DNA from: Bolinopsis microptera
Lineage: Eukaryota > Ctenophora > Tentaculata > Lobata > Bolinopsidae
Reading direction: 5' to 3'
Assembly: GCF_026151205.1 (NCBI RefSeq)
Contig: NC_087081.1
Coordinates: forward strand, 4,521,246-4,585,245
DNA: 64,000 nucleotides
The translations under genes and the position numbers were made by a program. The notes beneath the pieces are model-generated. The model did no database searches and was not told the DNA's origin. It saw nothing but the letters and a program-made list of their open reading frames with translations. Shown in pieces: positions 36,501 through 51,500 of this stretch. The first letter of the stretch is position 1. Every line of letters begins with the position of its first letter.

Positions 36501-39500
36501 CTTCTTCCCTGTGACCACGGGTTTTCTAGTATCATATAATATGATGTTTGCCTCTAGAAAGGTATAAGATTAAAATTATTTAATCGCAAAATTAATCGCA
36601 AGATGGTGATTGTAGACCCGCTTATTTAGTCTTTAGAGGAGGGTAGATGGTGTAGAGCATGGGCTTTCTTCTAGTTATCACTCGCCGATGATATTTGAAA
36701 CGTTTAGGAAAGAGCTCAGCCATGAAAGTATATAAAATTTCAATAGTATAAGCTTCGTTCGAAGTATTTTGGACGCTGATTCCGAATTACCTGCTATAAA
36801 TATATAGGGTTGCTATAAATGTATAGGGTTGAAACATTTGCCCAAGAAGTTATCGGCAAAAACTGTTTTGGTCACACGACAGGCTTGTAAAACACGAATT
36901 ACGGTCATAGTGATCAGCTTCGGGGTCATGGTTACTGGATAGGATTAGGGGTTATAAAATCGTTTCGTTCGGCTGCAAATCCACAAATTCATTTAATTCA
37001 CGTGATATAAGCACTCTGGCGAGTTAATTAGTCTTTTTTTTTCTTTTGATTGGTCGCCGTCAACTGTAAGCCTTCCTTGCGGTGGCTTTCACACTTGTCC
37101 CCATTCTCCAACTCCTGCTGCTAGAGAGAGAGACTCTTAAGTTATAAACCATAATTATATTATACATAGATATCGACAACAGACTCTGAGAGTCTTGACG
37201 TTCTGTTACCACCGCCCCTGGTGCAACCTCTTACGGGTTAACGATGAGGAGACAGGGACTTCCGGTCATGGCCTGCTACGTGCAACTCGTAGGAGTATGC
37301 AATGTTCCTGTAACGTCACTGTAGACCACTCCTCTGTCGTTGTTTTGAGTGTCCGATCCAAAAACCAAATCCTAGGGTACACGAGACGTGGAAGCCTGTG
37401 AACATGTTAGAGTCTGTTAAGTATTAGAGTCCTAGGGTTACACGAGACGTCGTAGCCTGTGAGCGTGTTAAATCCTGGGGTTGCACGAGAGGTGGTAGCC
37501 TGTGAGCGTGTTAAATCCTAGGGTTACACGAGACATGGTAGCCTGTGAGCGTGTAGACCGCTCCTCTATCGTTGTTTTGAGTGTCCGATCCAAAACCAAA
37601 TCCTAGGGTACACGAGGCGTGGTAGCCTTTGAACGTGTAAAATCCTGGGGTTACACGAGATATGGTAGCCTGTGAGCGTGTAGTCCGCTCCTCTATCGTT
37701 GTTTTGAGTGTCCGATCCAAAACCAAATCCTAGGGTACACGAGACGTGGAAGCCTGTGAGCGTGTAAGAGTCTGTTAAGTGTTAGAGTCCTAGGGTTACA
37801 CGAGACGTGGTGGTCTATGAGCGTGTTAAATCCTGGGGTTACACGAGACGTGGTAACCTGAAAGCGTGTTAACTTGTTAAATCCTGGGGTTACACGAGAC
37901 GTGGTAGTCTGTGAGCGTGTAGACTGTAGACCGCTCCTCTAATATCGTTGTTTTGAGCGTCCGATCCAAAACCAAATCATAGGGTACACGAGACGTTGAA
38001 GCCTGTGAGCGTATTAGAGTCTGTTAAGTGAGTCCTAGGGTTACACGAGGCGTGGTAGTCTGTAAGCGTGTTAAATCCTGGGGTTAAACGAGACATGGTA
38101 GCCTGTGAGCGTGTAGACCGCTCCTCTATCGTTGTTTTCAGTGTCCGATTCAAAACCAAATCCTGGGGTTACACGTCATGTGGGAGGCTGTGAGCGTGTT
38201 AGTTTCCTGCGGAAGGTATTATTTGCCTTTGGGAAAAGCGGTTATGCTGCGGTTCTAAGGTTAGTAGAGGCTATTAGAGCCTTTCCTTGTTGTAGAGATG
38301 GCTAGTCTCTTCCTTTGCATAGGTTAGAAACACCCATGCACCTCCCGTTCGAGCCACCCACCCCACACCGCGTGGAGGTTCGGTGAGGTTTTTCGTGGGG
38401 CGAGTTAATTATTAAACTTGTATTATGTATGCATGCATGAGCTGCTATTTTACTTATCATTGATCAAAAATAGATCAATAATTTATCGTTATAGAAAATA
38501 GAAATAGTGCCACTTATACCCGTTGAAATGAGATAATCATAGTATTAAATACTTTTCACCAAAACCAAAAATTGGGTAGATTGGACCATCGACCGTATCT
38601 CCTTTTTCCAGACACAAAGGAAGTAGATCAATTTAAGTTACCGTTCTCAAATTTATGCAAAATGATACCGGGAATGTAATCGGTCGCTCGTTTTCCCCAT
38701 TCATTCACGGCCTGCAAATTGTAACGAATTTAGGTTAACTACATTAATCAAACTCAGTAGAAATATTTTTGAGCTACTTTCGGGCTGATACTTAGTGTAC
38801 GTCGGGATAAGAGCTGTAGGAAGTGTGTCCAATGAGGTGAAGTTTATCCAGTAGAAGTGCAAGTGTCAAAAGTATTATCTTTGAATTGACCACAGCGGTG
38901 ACAGGGATCAAACAGAAAAGAATCAAGACCTAAATGATAACATTGAAAATCCATCTGGTGTCACTACAATAAGTTCAAATTATTTAATTCTCGGTAATTC
39001 ACTCCTCTGTTTGCTTCATGCTAAATCTAACAGCTAAAACAAACAGGGGTCTGACTCTGAGTTAACAACTTATACTCAAAACGGCATTTTCTAGATGTCT
39101 CAGCAGTCAGCCTACATATCATAAACTAATTGCTGTGGCTTGTGTTGTTACATTATCTGATTGGAGATACATCTATTGTTAAATAAGTGTTTTGTTTAAA
39201 TATAACTTAAAACTAAGATCTTGATACTAGTGACCTCCGTCAATACAATTAACGCTCTAGGGAGGCATTGTAACAGTCTGTATGTTTTGATCATTCGCAA
39301 ATACAACAAGGTGTAAAGTTCTAAAATATTGGATTATAAAAGATAGCATAATATGTCGTTGTAAGAAAATGTTTTACAGAGCTGGTCGCATAAATACTGC
39401 TGCCTATCGAGTGACGGCAAGGCACCTAATAGGCAGCAAAGTAATCGGGAAATGAAGTAATCGGGAAAAATTTGAATTACATGGTTCCTGCAAACCGGAT

Positions 39501-42500
39501 AACAGGTTAAATCAAATGATTACATAATATACTGATTAAAAGTTTACTATAATGATATTTATGCGATGTATCGCATAAAAGTATGCCTAAAGGTCAATAA
39601 ATTTGGTACAATAAATTTGGTTACAAACATTTTTGTAATACCATAATTTTAGTCACAAATTTCGCAAATTTGTATACTACCTATGGGAAAAGGAAGTAAG
39701 TGCCATACTATGGCTGTTGTCACGAGTAAAGGCACGGCCTCTTAACACACTGTGCCATGATTTTAGGCTCGATTTCTAAACATACTATGATAATTGGGAT
39801 GAAAATAGTAAAATGTGAGTGCTGTCACGTCGGCCGGGTGGTTTAGTGGTTTTAATACATTTACTTCCCACACGGACGACTGGGGTTCGATTCCCAGTGG
39901 GGACCAATCTGGTTCCCAATGGGGAGCAATTCGTTCGGATGCAGTTCGGCCACCAAACCATGGTTTGATGCTTTCATTAGAAAAAACTTTTGGCGGAAAC
40001 AAATTTTAAATTTTCGAAATTTTTTTCAAAAGCTACCTACCTTTCCCAGTGTTTCAAGAAATCCCGATCATTTTGAGCCAATAAACATTTTTATGATTTT
40101 TGGTTACTTGCTAATTAGTAACTATCCAATTATCTAATTGTCTGACATGAACATTTGTCTTACAAAAATTTTTCTCGTCGATATGATAATTACCCTCTTT
40201 TAATTCGTATCCTTCTACGATGTTCACAGCTGAAGATATTTGACAAACAAGAAAGGAGGTGAAAGGAGGTAAAAAGTGGCAAAAGTGGCAAAAAGTGGCC
40301 TTAAGACACGTGGACAATTTTGGAAAAGTTCGCCACCCGAATGAAACATAAAATTGAACCTAAAAACATCATAAATCCTTTGGAAGCTTCTTCTGTCAGT
40401 AGATCGATTTTTTTAGACGGATCTGTCTGTTCTATAGTACTATCGTCTATCTTTGCACTCTGCACTGCAAATGTCCTTATCACGCAATATATTGACCTTA
40501 TTAGGTAGTTAGGTAATCGTGACGTCACGTTATCCATGACAGTTGGCACGAGTACTGAATAGACTGTGCCTGCAGTCACGTCAGGCACGGATTATCAGCT
40601 AGGTACGGCTTTTGAAAAGCCGAGTGCCTGAGGAGTTGTCACGTATCCTTGGCACGCCCTATAAACACACTACGTACTTATGGTCATTAAATCTGACCGC
40701 ACCATGACAACAGTCATGGTGACAACAGTCATAGTATGGTCGGGCCCTTAAATTCTGAGAATAAACTATGGGCGACATTCATACAATTCCTTTACAATTT
40801 TGCTAGAACACCTCTTTTTTAAATTCATGATATTCATTAATCGTTGCTCAGTAGTCATGAATTAAACATACAATTAACAGGTTGGTTACCAGTGAAACGT
40901 GAGGTGGAAATAGAGTGGGATCTTGAGTCGACACCTTTAGAAATTAGGACTGATAGTGTGCTGGGGAGTAACGATAAGGTGGTAGTGTTCTTCTACTCAG
41001 CTGGGGGAGAGAAAGCAGGAGATGTCTGGCTCTCCTTAGCCTCTACTCCACGATACAACCTCCTATGGTGCACATCCTGGACTAACTTCCCTGTTAATCT
41101 CCCCTCTACTGATGTCAAGGTATGGCGTATCACTCTAACCAGAACTGCAGGTGTTAGATTAGTGATACACTGTAACGAGGTGGAGGTGCTCAACAAACTG
41201 CTCTCTCAATCAACGTGTAGTGACAGTAAGTGGAGCACGTACTGGAACAAAGACGTGACAAAGATAACGTTCAGCAGTTTATACGACGAGGCATCTGATT
41301 ACTACAGACCACAACCAGGTGACTAATAACAACAAGCATTGGTTTAACAAACAATAACTTTAATTTACAAATAAGCCAACTTGCTGATTCTCTCGTAAGC
41401 TCGTGATTACGTGTTTTCTGTCTAAATTTCAAGTATGCCATTTAGTTATTTAACATAAACACATATATTATAGGATATGGGATATAGGATAGTTAGTACA
41501 TATTGTTATTTATAACTTAATAAAGTGGTCATCATTTTATCAATTTCTATTTAGCTATTTTACGAATAAGATAAAATCAGATTCTTCCAGATTGCAAAAT
41601 GGCTAACTATAATTTAGAAATATTGCATATTTTGTAGTAGACATCATGGAGACAAGCCATTTTCAGCAACTAAAGGTTGAAACAATTATCAATTGTAAAC
41701 TGACATTTTTACAAAATACCTTGAACATAAGCAGTAAGGTATTTTACAAAACAAACTCAAAACTTTTTTGGTTCAATATTTGTTTTGCAGAGTTTACACA
41801 ATATGTGCATTGTGCAATGTGCATTGTGCTTCATAGTTTGTTGATGAGGCGAATTTTTAGCGTTAATCCTTATGACTGATAACAATTTGAATTAGTATTG
41901 GGCTTAGAACCAAGAAGGAAAATTTGTGGCACGAAATTACAAGAATCGTAAGAGTCTGGGTGGCAATAATTTCTTCGAAAAACCGTGGAATATGTGGATA
42001 TTTAATTTTTCACATTTCTACTATAATTCAGAGAATTCCCTTTGTACACTGTACGTACGACCGCCCACGTGCAAATTAGATGAAACATATGAATTTGCTT
42101 AGTAACTGCATGGTAACGAGGGTTATTAAATTATTACACGCACGTGCACGTGCAATGATTGCTTTAACGTCATTTTGATCGGTTTTGTTGATAATACAGG
42201 GTGGGCCAAAAGTCAGTGTGCAAACGTTGGCCTTAATAGCTCAGTCACTGAGTGCCCAATTGAAATAATTTGTTCTGGTATGACTTTCTACCACCACTGG
42301 TTCGAGAAATTTGTCAAATCGAAACATATTTGTGTTCATTGTTTTCAAAAGAAGGTTCATTTTCGCATTTATTTGATAGTTTGGATAGTCGGATCGAGCC
42401 AAATTTTATTGAATTGTGTTTGGCCATTTAAATTACGTTTGCCCTGAAAAAATGAGAGTTCTAGCTTTTAAGATGACCGAGATATGAACCTTAACGAGGT

Positions 42501-45500
42501 TATTCATTACGTGTGATCAGGTGATCGGTTTACCTAATCACGTGATTAGGTGACCCCGTTAATCACCCCGTTAAACATTATGGGAATCGTGAAGGCTGCC
42601 CAATTAAGGCGTCGTGTCGCGGTGTCACATAATCACCCAGTCAATTTTGTTAACGAGATACAGAAAATGCTTGATAACTTCGTAATTTCTAATCCGTTTT
42701 GCCTCATATTTTTAGATCGTATGCAACATTTAATAATCTACCGTCTCTAAAAAAAATTAGACATCTAGCATGTTCGGGGAGAACAATATAAGTGTTTTAA
42801 TATTGAATGGGCGTGGTCTAAAATATTCGAATTTTCAAATTTTGGATACGGAATCCTCGAACCAGTAGGTACAGTAAACCATCTGCAAAGCAACAACCCT
42901 CAAATATAAAACACGGCGGAGGTATAAGACCCAACGTTTGCACACTGACTTTTGGTCCACCCTGTACAATTTGTTTAGTACGAGCAACATTTTAATTGGC
43001 TGTATCTTCAGTTGTGTAGGATAATTTTTGACGCAATTTAAACTTACTAACAAAAAATACTATTAGCTTTCTCCCTGTGACCACGGGTTTTCTAGTCTCT
43101 ACTATAATTCAGAAAATTCTTTTTGTCTGTATGTCTGTACGACCGCCCACGTGCAAATCAGACGAAAAATATGAACTTGCGTAGTAGCCATGGTAACGGC
43201 GCGAGGGTTATTACACGCACGTGCAATGATTGTTTTAAAGTTTTAACTTTTTAACGTCATTTTGATCGGTTTTGTTGATATTACGCTGTGTTTGGTACGA
43301 ACAATATTTTAATTGACTTACTAACAAAAAATACTATTAGCTTCCTCCCTGTGACCACGGGTTTTCTAGTCTTACTTATAATTCAAAGAATTGTTTTTGT
43401 CTGTATGTCTGTACGACCGCCCACGTGCAAATTTGATGAAAAATAGGAATTTAGGTAACAACCAAAAGGTTCCATAGCAACGGTGTTTTAATGCACACAT
43501 GCACGTGCAAAGATTGTTTTAACGTCATTTTGATCGGTTTTGTGGTAATTACGTTGTGTTTAAAGTGTTTTATATTTAAATCGGCTGTATCTTCGGTTGA
43601 GATGGATATTTTTTGATGCGATTAAAACTTTCTTTCAAAGAATACTACTAGCTTCGTCCCTGTTACCACGTCACGGGCTTTCTAGTCTCTACTTTAATTC
43701 AGAGAATTATTTATGTCTGTCTGTACGACCGCCCACGTGCAAATTAGATGAAAAATAGGAAGTTGCGTAGTAACCATAGTAACGAGGATTGTTACACGCG
43801 CGTGCACGTGCAATGATTGTTTTAACGTCATTTTGATCGGTATTGTTGATATTACTATATTACGCTGTGTTCAGTGCGAGCTGTATAGTTTCTAATTAAA
43901 GAACATTTCAGAAGTAGGCAGATTGAACATTGCAAGTGCAGAGATGAAGAACCAGCACGAATTTATATACCCTCCTCCAAATCTCATCGATGGAAATCTA
44001 CAAACTTCCGCATACACATTAGGTGCTGAAGACGGTATGTGGATACGCATAAATCTAGAACAGTGCTCTCTTGTCACTAAAGTGACCGTCTACAACAGGA
44101 ACAATTTTATTGGAGCTTCAATCTTCATAAAGGCAGGACATAGTTATGTTAAAGATTGTGGTAAGATCAGCAGTTCAAAAACTTCATACACTTTTAACTG
44201 TGAAGGAACCGGAAATGTAATTGAGATAAGTCAGGAGGGAAAAGTCGATCCATGGAATCTAGCAGAAATTCAAGTATACGGCACTTCTTCTGACTCTCTT
44301 TGTACAGGTACAATACAGTTGTAGCTATTTTAACTTTGTCATTCAGGCGCAAACATTCATGCAACACTAACGACGCAATTCATGATGCCTTCTGGCCCTG
44401 GACATGCTTGTTTCATATAAAGTTGGTTTCGTTCAAAAATATTGATATTTGATATTTGATCAATTTATAGCTTTATAGGCCAAAATTTGGTGCGTATGCC
44501 CAAAATATGCGGGTTGAGGGGATCACTAGCTACAAGTAGAGCAACTAAAATCTGGGTTTTGGACATGTTTAGGGTATTTGGCTAAATTGGGCCTAATTTG
44601 GACCAAATATGGGCGTGGCTGCCCCGTGGGTACCGTTTGGCGGTTGGGGTCCGGGACCCCCTCAAAAGTTCGGTCACCGGTCTTAGTTGGTATATAAAGA
44701 GAAAAAATAAACACTCAAAAATGGTTAACTGCGAAATTACTTCATACTTTTTGTATGACATTTTATAAATGAACTTGATCGTTTTAGCTACATTTTTGGA
44801 ACTATTCCGCCAATCAATTTTTAAAAATAATAAAATAATAAAATCTATAAAGAAAGTGTCCTTTCTCATCAAAATATGTCCTCAAATATTCTTTCTTCTC
44901 TTTCTTATTATTATATCAGATAGCTGTTTTTTTCGAAATAATTCCGACCATAATAATTACATTTTTTGCTATTTTTTGGAGTTTTTACACTTTTTTCTTC
45001 CTTTTATTACTATGTTTTATTAGTTCAGATCAAAGGTAATTTTTTACCATTGTTAATGGTCTGGCCCGGCGCGCGCTACTTCGTAGCACTTGCCGTCGGG
45101 CCATTTCGAGAAGAGAGCGGCGCGCGCTACTTCGAAGAAATTTAGACGAGTAACATCCGTCAAAGGTAATTTTAGCTTTTAAGAATCAAAGATTATCGTC
45201 TATCAAATTAATAATATGTAAATATTACAATTTTTCAACTGAAGTGGTAGAAGAAAACCAAATATATGACAATTCAAATATTATATTAATTGAAAGATAT
45301 GGTATAAAATATTGAAGGTATTTTTGTCTTGCTCATATATTTGCTCTATCCAGAGCCCTTGCGCTTGCAGTAGCGCGCGCCCGCCTCACGGCGGTAAAAC
45401 AAGCGCGCCCGCAGTGGCGCGAAAGCACATGGTTAGGTGAACTCATATATAATCAGTGCAGTAATAAGCGCCAAGCGCGAGCACAGAACTTTTTTTCTCC

Positions 45501-48500
45501 GATTTCGATAAATTTGGTACCAAAAGTTGTCTAAAAATGTGAATAAAATAAATCCACCGTGTAGAAATTTTCGCTAAAAATACTACACGGCGCTTGTTCG
45601 CCGCGCGTGCTTTTTTTGCGCAAATTTTTAGTTTTTGGCCTATAACTTTCACATTTTCAATTATTATCACATAGTTGTTATGGTATCGTAATCAGCTCAT
45701 CGAGACGAAACTTTTAGTACTAATATTTTAAGATTTAAAGGAATTTTTTTTAAAAGTTTTTAATGTGAACACAAGTGACAAGAGTCCCCCCTTGTGTAAA
45801 ATTTTGAACAAATTTTCGAAAAATTTTGTGCTTGAAGTTGAAATATTATAATTTTGGTACCAAAAGTTGTGTCTGATTAAACTCATTACGATCCTGTAAG
45901 AATTATTTCAAAATATTCAATATTTTAGGAGTTATAGGCATTTTAAGCAATAAATTAACCATTTTTCGTCCTTTGTACACTTTTGCAATGCACAGGAGGC
46001 CCACATAAATCTCGACGTTATCGTGCTACACGGTGAATTTTCATTATTCACAGTTAAAGGCAACTTTTGGTACCAAATTTATCAAAATCAGAGACAAAAA
46101 ATTCTGTGCCAACTCATGGCGCTTATTACATAGACTAATATGAACAACATAATCAGAATTTAACTTAGAATTAGAAATAACTGACGACATCAAAGTAAAG
46201 TCGCTCTCATAACTTAAGTTTTCTAATAAGAAATAATTGATAATTTAGATTATAACAATAATTGCGCCCGTTGTTTCGTTTTGGCGGACGCTAAATTTCC
46301 GTTCACTATAACTATAAATATTGGCTCCAATCAGCTCACTTCTTACTGGGCCGCGCTCAGCCTGTCATTCCGCCTAATCGATCTCTATTCGATTTATGAA
46401 CATGATAGCCTGAGGTCCCCAGGTAACTCACTTCATAATAATAATATTGATACACATCATCAGTACACTATACTATTACTACGCATGCCACGTACAAATT
46501 GGGCTTATTACCTAATGCTATAATACATTACATGCATAGTATACATTAAAACTCTCTCGCGCCGCGCATTCATTGACATGCTAGCAGTAGCTATATACAT
46601 CACATCTCCGAAAGCAATACTCGCGCGCGTAACTGCGCGATAGTTGTCATGGTAACATACGGAATGACACCATATTCAGACCCGCTTACAGCCATCTCCA
46701 AAATCCACGTTTTTCTGCAAAAACGTCCATTCGTAACCTTTCACTATTGCCTTTTTACAAAAGAATGAACGGAAAAAATTATATTATCAATTATGTAGAT
46801 AAAAAATAATGACATAAAATAGTTCAACTTTTATCAAAAAACAGAGAATTTTTAAAGTTAACTAGATTAAAATTGAATAAAAATCATAACTACATACCTA
46901 AAAACGGTATTATATATTAATTGTGCAATGCATTTTATAATATTATCCATTTTAGATAGGGCCAACCCTGGCTCTAATTACAAACAAGATATCGACATGA
47001 TCAATTAACATTTTTTATTTAATTGTGTATAACTATAATTACTACAGTCCACGGATCACGATGGTGGGCCAATTATTTTTATTTTAATTCTGTGTAAAAA
47101 ACCTGTGCTTATCCTGTGTAAAAAGAATGTACAATGATGAATAACAATGATATCATGACCATGCATCATGCATGAAAGCCTCAAAGGGTATATTTGTTGA
47201 AAAGTAAGGGTTGTAAGTGGTTTTATAGTTCGAATGACCTCATTGTGATTACTTTGCAGCTATTCAGAGGTCTCTGATATGGTAACCAGTCACCAGTTAC
47301 CAGTTACCAGTTACCAGTTACCGATAACCGGTTTTCAGACTAAGAAATCAGAGCAATTAGGCCACTTGCACGGTGATAGTGCTCCTTTTACCTCTGTTGC
47401 AACAGCCACATACTCATCCACATGCACAGGCAACAAAGGAAAAAATCATTATCAAAAGTGCAAAGAAAGGTGGTATAAACATTAATTGGAGCCAGTAAAA
47501 AAAACTTCCAGTTCCAGATTTATAGAAACCACCATAATCATACTACCGGCGTCTATTTGGATACCACTTTTGCTCTGGATCGTCAAACTTGTATCTATAA
47601 AATATAGACGCTTTGGCAGTCAATTTGGCTTAAATTGGAGCCTACAATCAAGTATCTGTAGATTCAAAAGTATAAACAATACAGTCATCTCCAACCATAG
47701 GTCTTGAAGATAATCGTTTACACTTTAGTTTATATTATATCAAAAAACAATTTAACGTCATCGTCACCACTTGATGACGTCATCAAATTAAGCGTTTTTA
47801 AATCTTGATTATTGACAAAATAACAACTTTTCAAATCAATTTAACACCATTAAGGAGTAATTTTATTCAAAATCTGAGGACGTTTTCACCTTCGATAATT
47901 GTTCAAGCATTCTAAAAATCTACCGGAAAATGTTTCTACCTTGCTCCTTCATAAAGATATTTGTTATTGAAGTTAGTGCTTTTTTGAAGAATAATTTTAT
48001 AAAAACACAAAAGTTGTGAATTAGTATTCTCTGGTGTTGGGCCATCTCTTGGGTGGTGGAGCTCAATTTTGCTTCTTAAAGGTCTAAATTGTGTTATAGG
48101 CTAGTAAAAGAATAAAAATGTAAGCTTTTGATTCGAAATACGCCCCGCTCTTTGTTGAAAAACTCAGTCCCAGATTTTAAGTCTTGATGAAAAATATTCC
48201 TTTATAATAATGTTTTTCAGCTGACGTTCCCAAAAACTGGAAATCACTTATGGAACTTTTTGCTGGAACTGACCTTGAAGATGGCTTGATCAAATTAAAG
48301 GTATGTAGTCTGTGTATCAAGATTATAACATGCAAACTTAAATCCTTCTTTAATTATTTCAAAAGAAAATCAAATACTTTACACTATTTCATAGTTCATA
48401 CTGCCTTCATTGTTTAATTATTTCAAAAGAAAATCAAATACTTTATATTATTTCATATTGCCTTCATTGTCAGGATAAAAAAGGAGTTTGGAGTGAAGAA

Positions 48501-51500
48501 GAAAAGATATTTCGATGTTTTTTCATCGAAAGTATCGGAGTTGAAATAACTTGGACGAGCTTTGGTGAGCTTTGCACATTCTTTTTATATTTCCGTTACA
48601 TTTTCTTTTGTATTTACTATATTCACCATTTAAAAATGAGAAATTCCTTATATTCGACGAAATAGTAACCAGTAACCACACATATCTTTGTCACTGTCAG
48701 GCAGTAGCGAAGTAGTCGAGGGTGACGGTGTTGACATTAGGGAGGGTAATCAAGTTTTAATGCTGTCACCAGAAAAAATACTCGAGCTACAGAAAGCGGG
48801 TCTGAAAGGAGTTACCTGCTCTTCGGGGAGGGAAAGTTTGAAAATTAGGTTTCCACCGTCAGGTTAGTAAGCTTAAATTACATTTATTCGTAATTTTCTA
48901 TTTACTACGTTGGTTTCACAATGTGAGTACTCTTTGTAGAATTAATATTCAAATGTTTTGGTTTTAAGTTCGTCGGACTTTAATTGATGGCATCAAGTAA
49001 ATAGGAGAATTCTAATTGAAATGCAGAAAAGAATGTTTTAGAATAATCAATTCCGCTGCCTCTAATTAGATTTAACGCACCACATAATTTCAGCCGAAAA
49101 TGTCATAGAAAAGACGTTCATGCTCAACTTAAACCCGGATATGGACGAGCTGAAATCAAGTGTTGAGCCACTATTTAAAGTATGTTATTGAAATCTGCAA
49201 AATTCCTTTTAATTAACGTGTAATTATACAGTTATCAAGTATGCAAATAAAATCAACAAATTTCTCACTGTAAACTTGAAAACTATAATTGAATAAAACC
49301 TCCTTTGATATCTAATAGGAAGATGAGATATTACGATACAATGAAAAAGAGAAATATATGTTTGCTTCACACAGTGTACCCTCCAATGCTCGTATTGGAG
49401 ACACTCACTTAGATTTCCTCGCCGTCAAAGGTTAGAACTTTCTTTGAAATTTTCTGTTGTATTGAGGAGTTTTGTGAAACTTGGTTTTTAGATGACTGGC
49501 CCAAAACACAATTTTAAGGGAGCAAAAGTAGTATATTGACACAGATATCCCAACCAATTCTCGACCCATACCATTATAATTTAAACCAAGTTATTTCACA
49601 TTTATTCATATCAGGGGAAAATTGTAGCAAGTACCAGTTACTGAACTGCAACTTCGAAAATTTTGCTCTTGGTGAAAAGGATACGTGTGACGGGATTAAA
49701 GCTCATTGCAAGCTTAAATCTCTTTCCAAGGTATCAAATAAATCAATCTTCAGGCAATTTAATGGAGATTGATTGATTCTGCACATTGTCATTAATAAAT
49801 ATGGCTAAATTAATATAATATACATTTGTTATTAACGTGATAGCTGAGTATGTTTTACAATGTAAGCATCATTGCCATTGTCTTAATTTTAAACCATTCC
49901 TAGACTACATACTGGATAAACGACACAAGGTCGGACTGCAAGCTAAAAAAGATAAGCGACCTTACCCTGGATTCCATCAACGTGTTAGAAGGAGAACTAG
50001 TAAATTTGACATTGAAACAACATACACGTTGTCTAGTGTACTCACAGTTACTGCTACAAGAATTTAAGGATAACCAACCTTATTTTGGCGATAGACTGAA
50101 AGGTGTTATGATCATATTGACTCAGATGAGCTCCTCAACGAATGTTTCTATTGAGTTGCGGAAAATGTGGGAGCATGTATTTGTTATAACTTTCTGAATC
50201 TAGGCTCTAGCAGTTGGTATTTCGTGAACATTTCGAAATTATAACAAGTTATTTCAAATCATTTTGAATGGTCAATTTTAAACGATTTTCTATAAAAATG
50301 AAAAATCTCATTTCATAACAGTTCAAATCTAGATTGTCCTCAGAGCGAAAGACCTAAGACTAGCCTTCATGAAAAATGTTCAATCGGACTGCAACCTTAC
50401 CCTGGATTCCATCAACGTGTTAGAAGGAGAACCAGTAAATTTGACATTGAAACAACATACACCTTGTTTAGTGTACTCACAGTTACTGCTACAAGAATTT
50501 AAGGATAACCAATCTTATTTTGAACATCATGGCGATAGACTGAACGGTGTTATGATCATATTGACTCAGATGAGCTCCTCAACGAATGTTTCTATTGAGT
50601 TGTGGAAAATGTGGGAGCATGTATTTGTTATAACTTTCTGAATCTAGGCTCTAGCATTTGGTATTTCGTGAACATTTCGAAATTATAACAAGTTATTTCA
50701 AATCGTTTTGAATGGTCAATTTTTAAACAATTTTCTATAAAAATGAAAAATTTCATTTCATAACAGTTCAAATCTAGATTGTCCTCAGAGCGAAAGACCG
50801 AAGACTACCCTTCATGAAAGATTTTCAATTGGACTGCAACCTTACCCTGGATTCCATCAACGTGTTAGAAGGAGAACTAGTAAATTTGACATTGAAACAA
50901 CATACACCTTGTCTAGTGTACTCACAGTTACTGCTACAAGAATTTAAGGATGACCAATCTTATTTTGAACATTATGGCGATAGACTGAACGGTGTTATGA
51001 TCATATTGACTCAGATGAGCTCAACAACGAATGTTTCTATTGAGTTGCGGAAAATGTGGGAGCATGTATTTGTTATAACTTTCTGAATCTAGGCTCTAGC
51101 AGTTGGTATTTCGTGAACATTTCGAAATTATAACAAGTTATTTCAAATCATTTTGAATGGTCAATTTTTAACAATTTTCTATAAAAATGAAAAATCTCAT
51201 TTCATAACCCTTCAAATCTATATTGTCCTCAGAGCGAAAGGCCTAATACTAGCCTTCATGAAAAATGTTCAATTAGAGAATGGCTTGAGAACCATCCACG
51301 AAAAGAAGGTTACTAGGGTCTTATGGGAAGTTAAGTTTCCTCTAGTAAAGGAAGAAACACTTGATTTTCCTATGGCAGAGGGTAATGTATTTAAATGTCT
51401 ATTCTTTCCCTTCGATATGTCTAATTCTATTTCAACAAACGTTTAAGTTCACAATTGGATCATTCAACTCTGACGTAATCTCATAATATAAGGGAAATTC

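Noticed and set aside
39831-39905. Functional tRNA gene (plus strand)
   Set aside because: tRNA-like head only, with poor anticodon stem and an attached non-tRNA body.
42175-42750. Short frames inside the Tc1/mariner-like MITE as a transposase
   Set aside because: Under 100 codons each, no DDE motif visible, and different frames; at best a degraded remnant.
47486-47707. 73-codon frame with a hydrophobic stretch ([20 protein letters not shown])
   Set aside because: Part of a dispersed repeat shared in inverted form with 56965-57160; no splice sites or paralog support.
49837-50067. Alternative Ig-like frame ([14 protein letters not shown]) over GAIN-A exon A
   Set aside because: It looks like an Ig strand but hits a stop right after, contains a stop in gene 2, and does not fit the splice phases; the overlapping frame continues through the exon in all copies.
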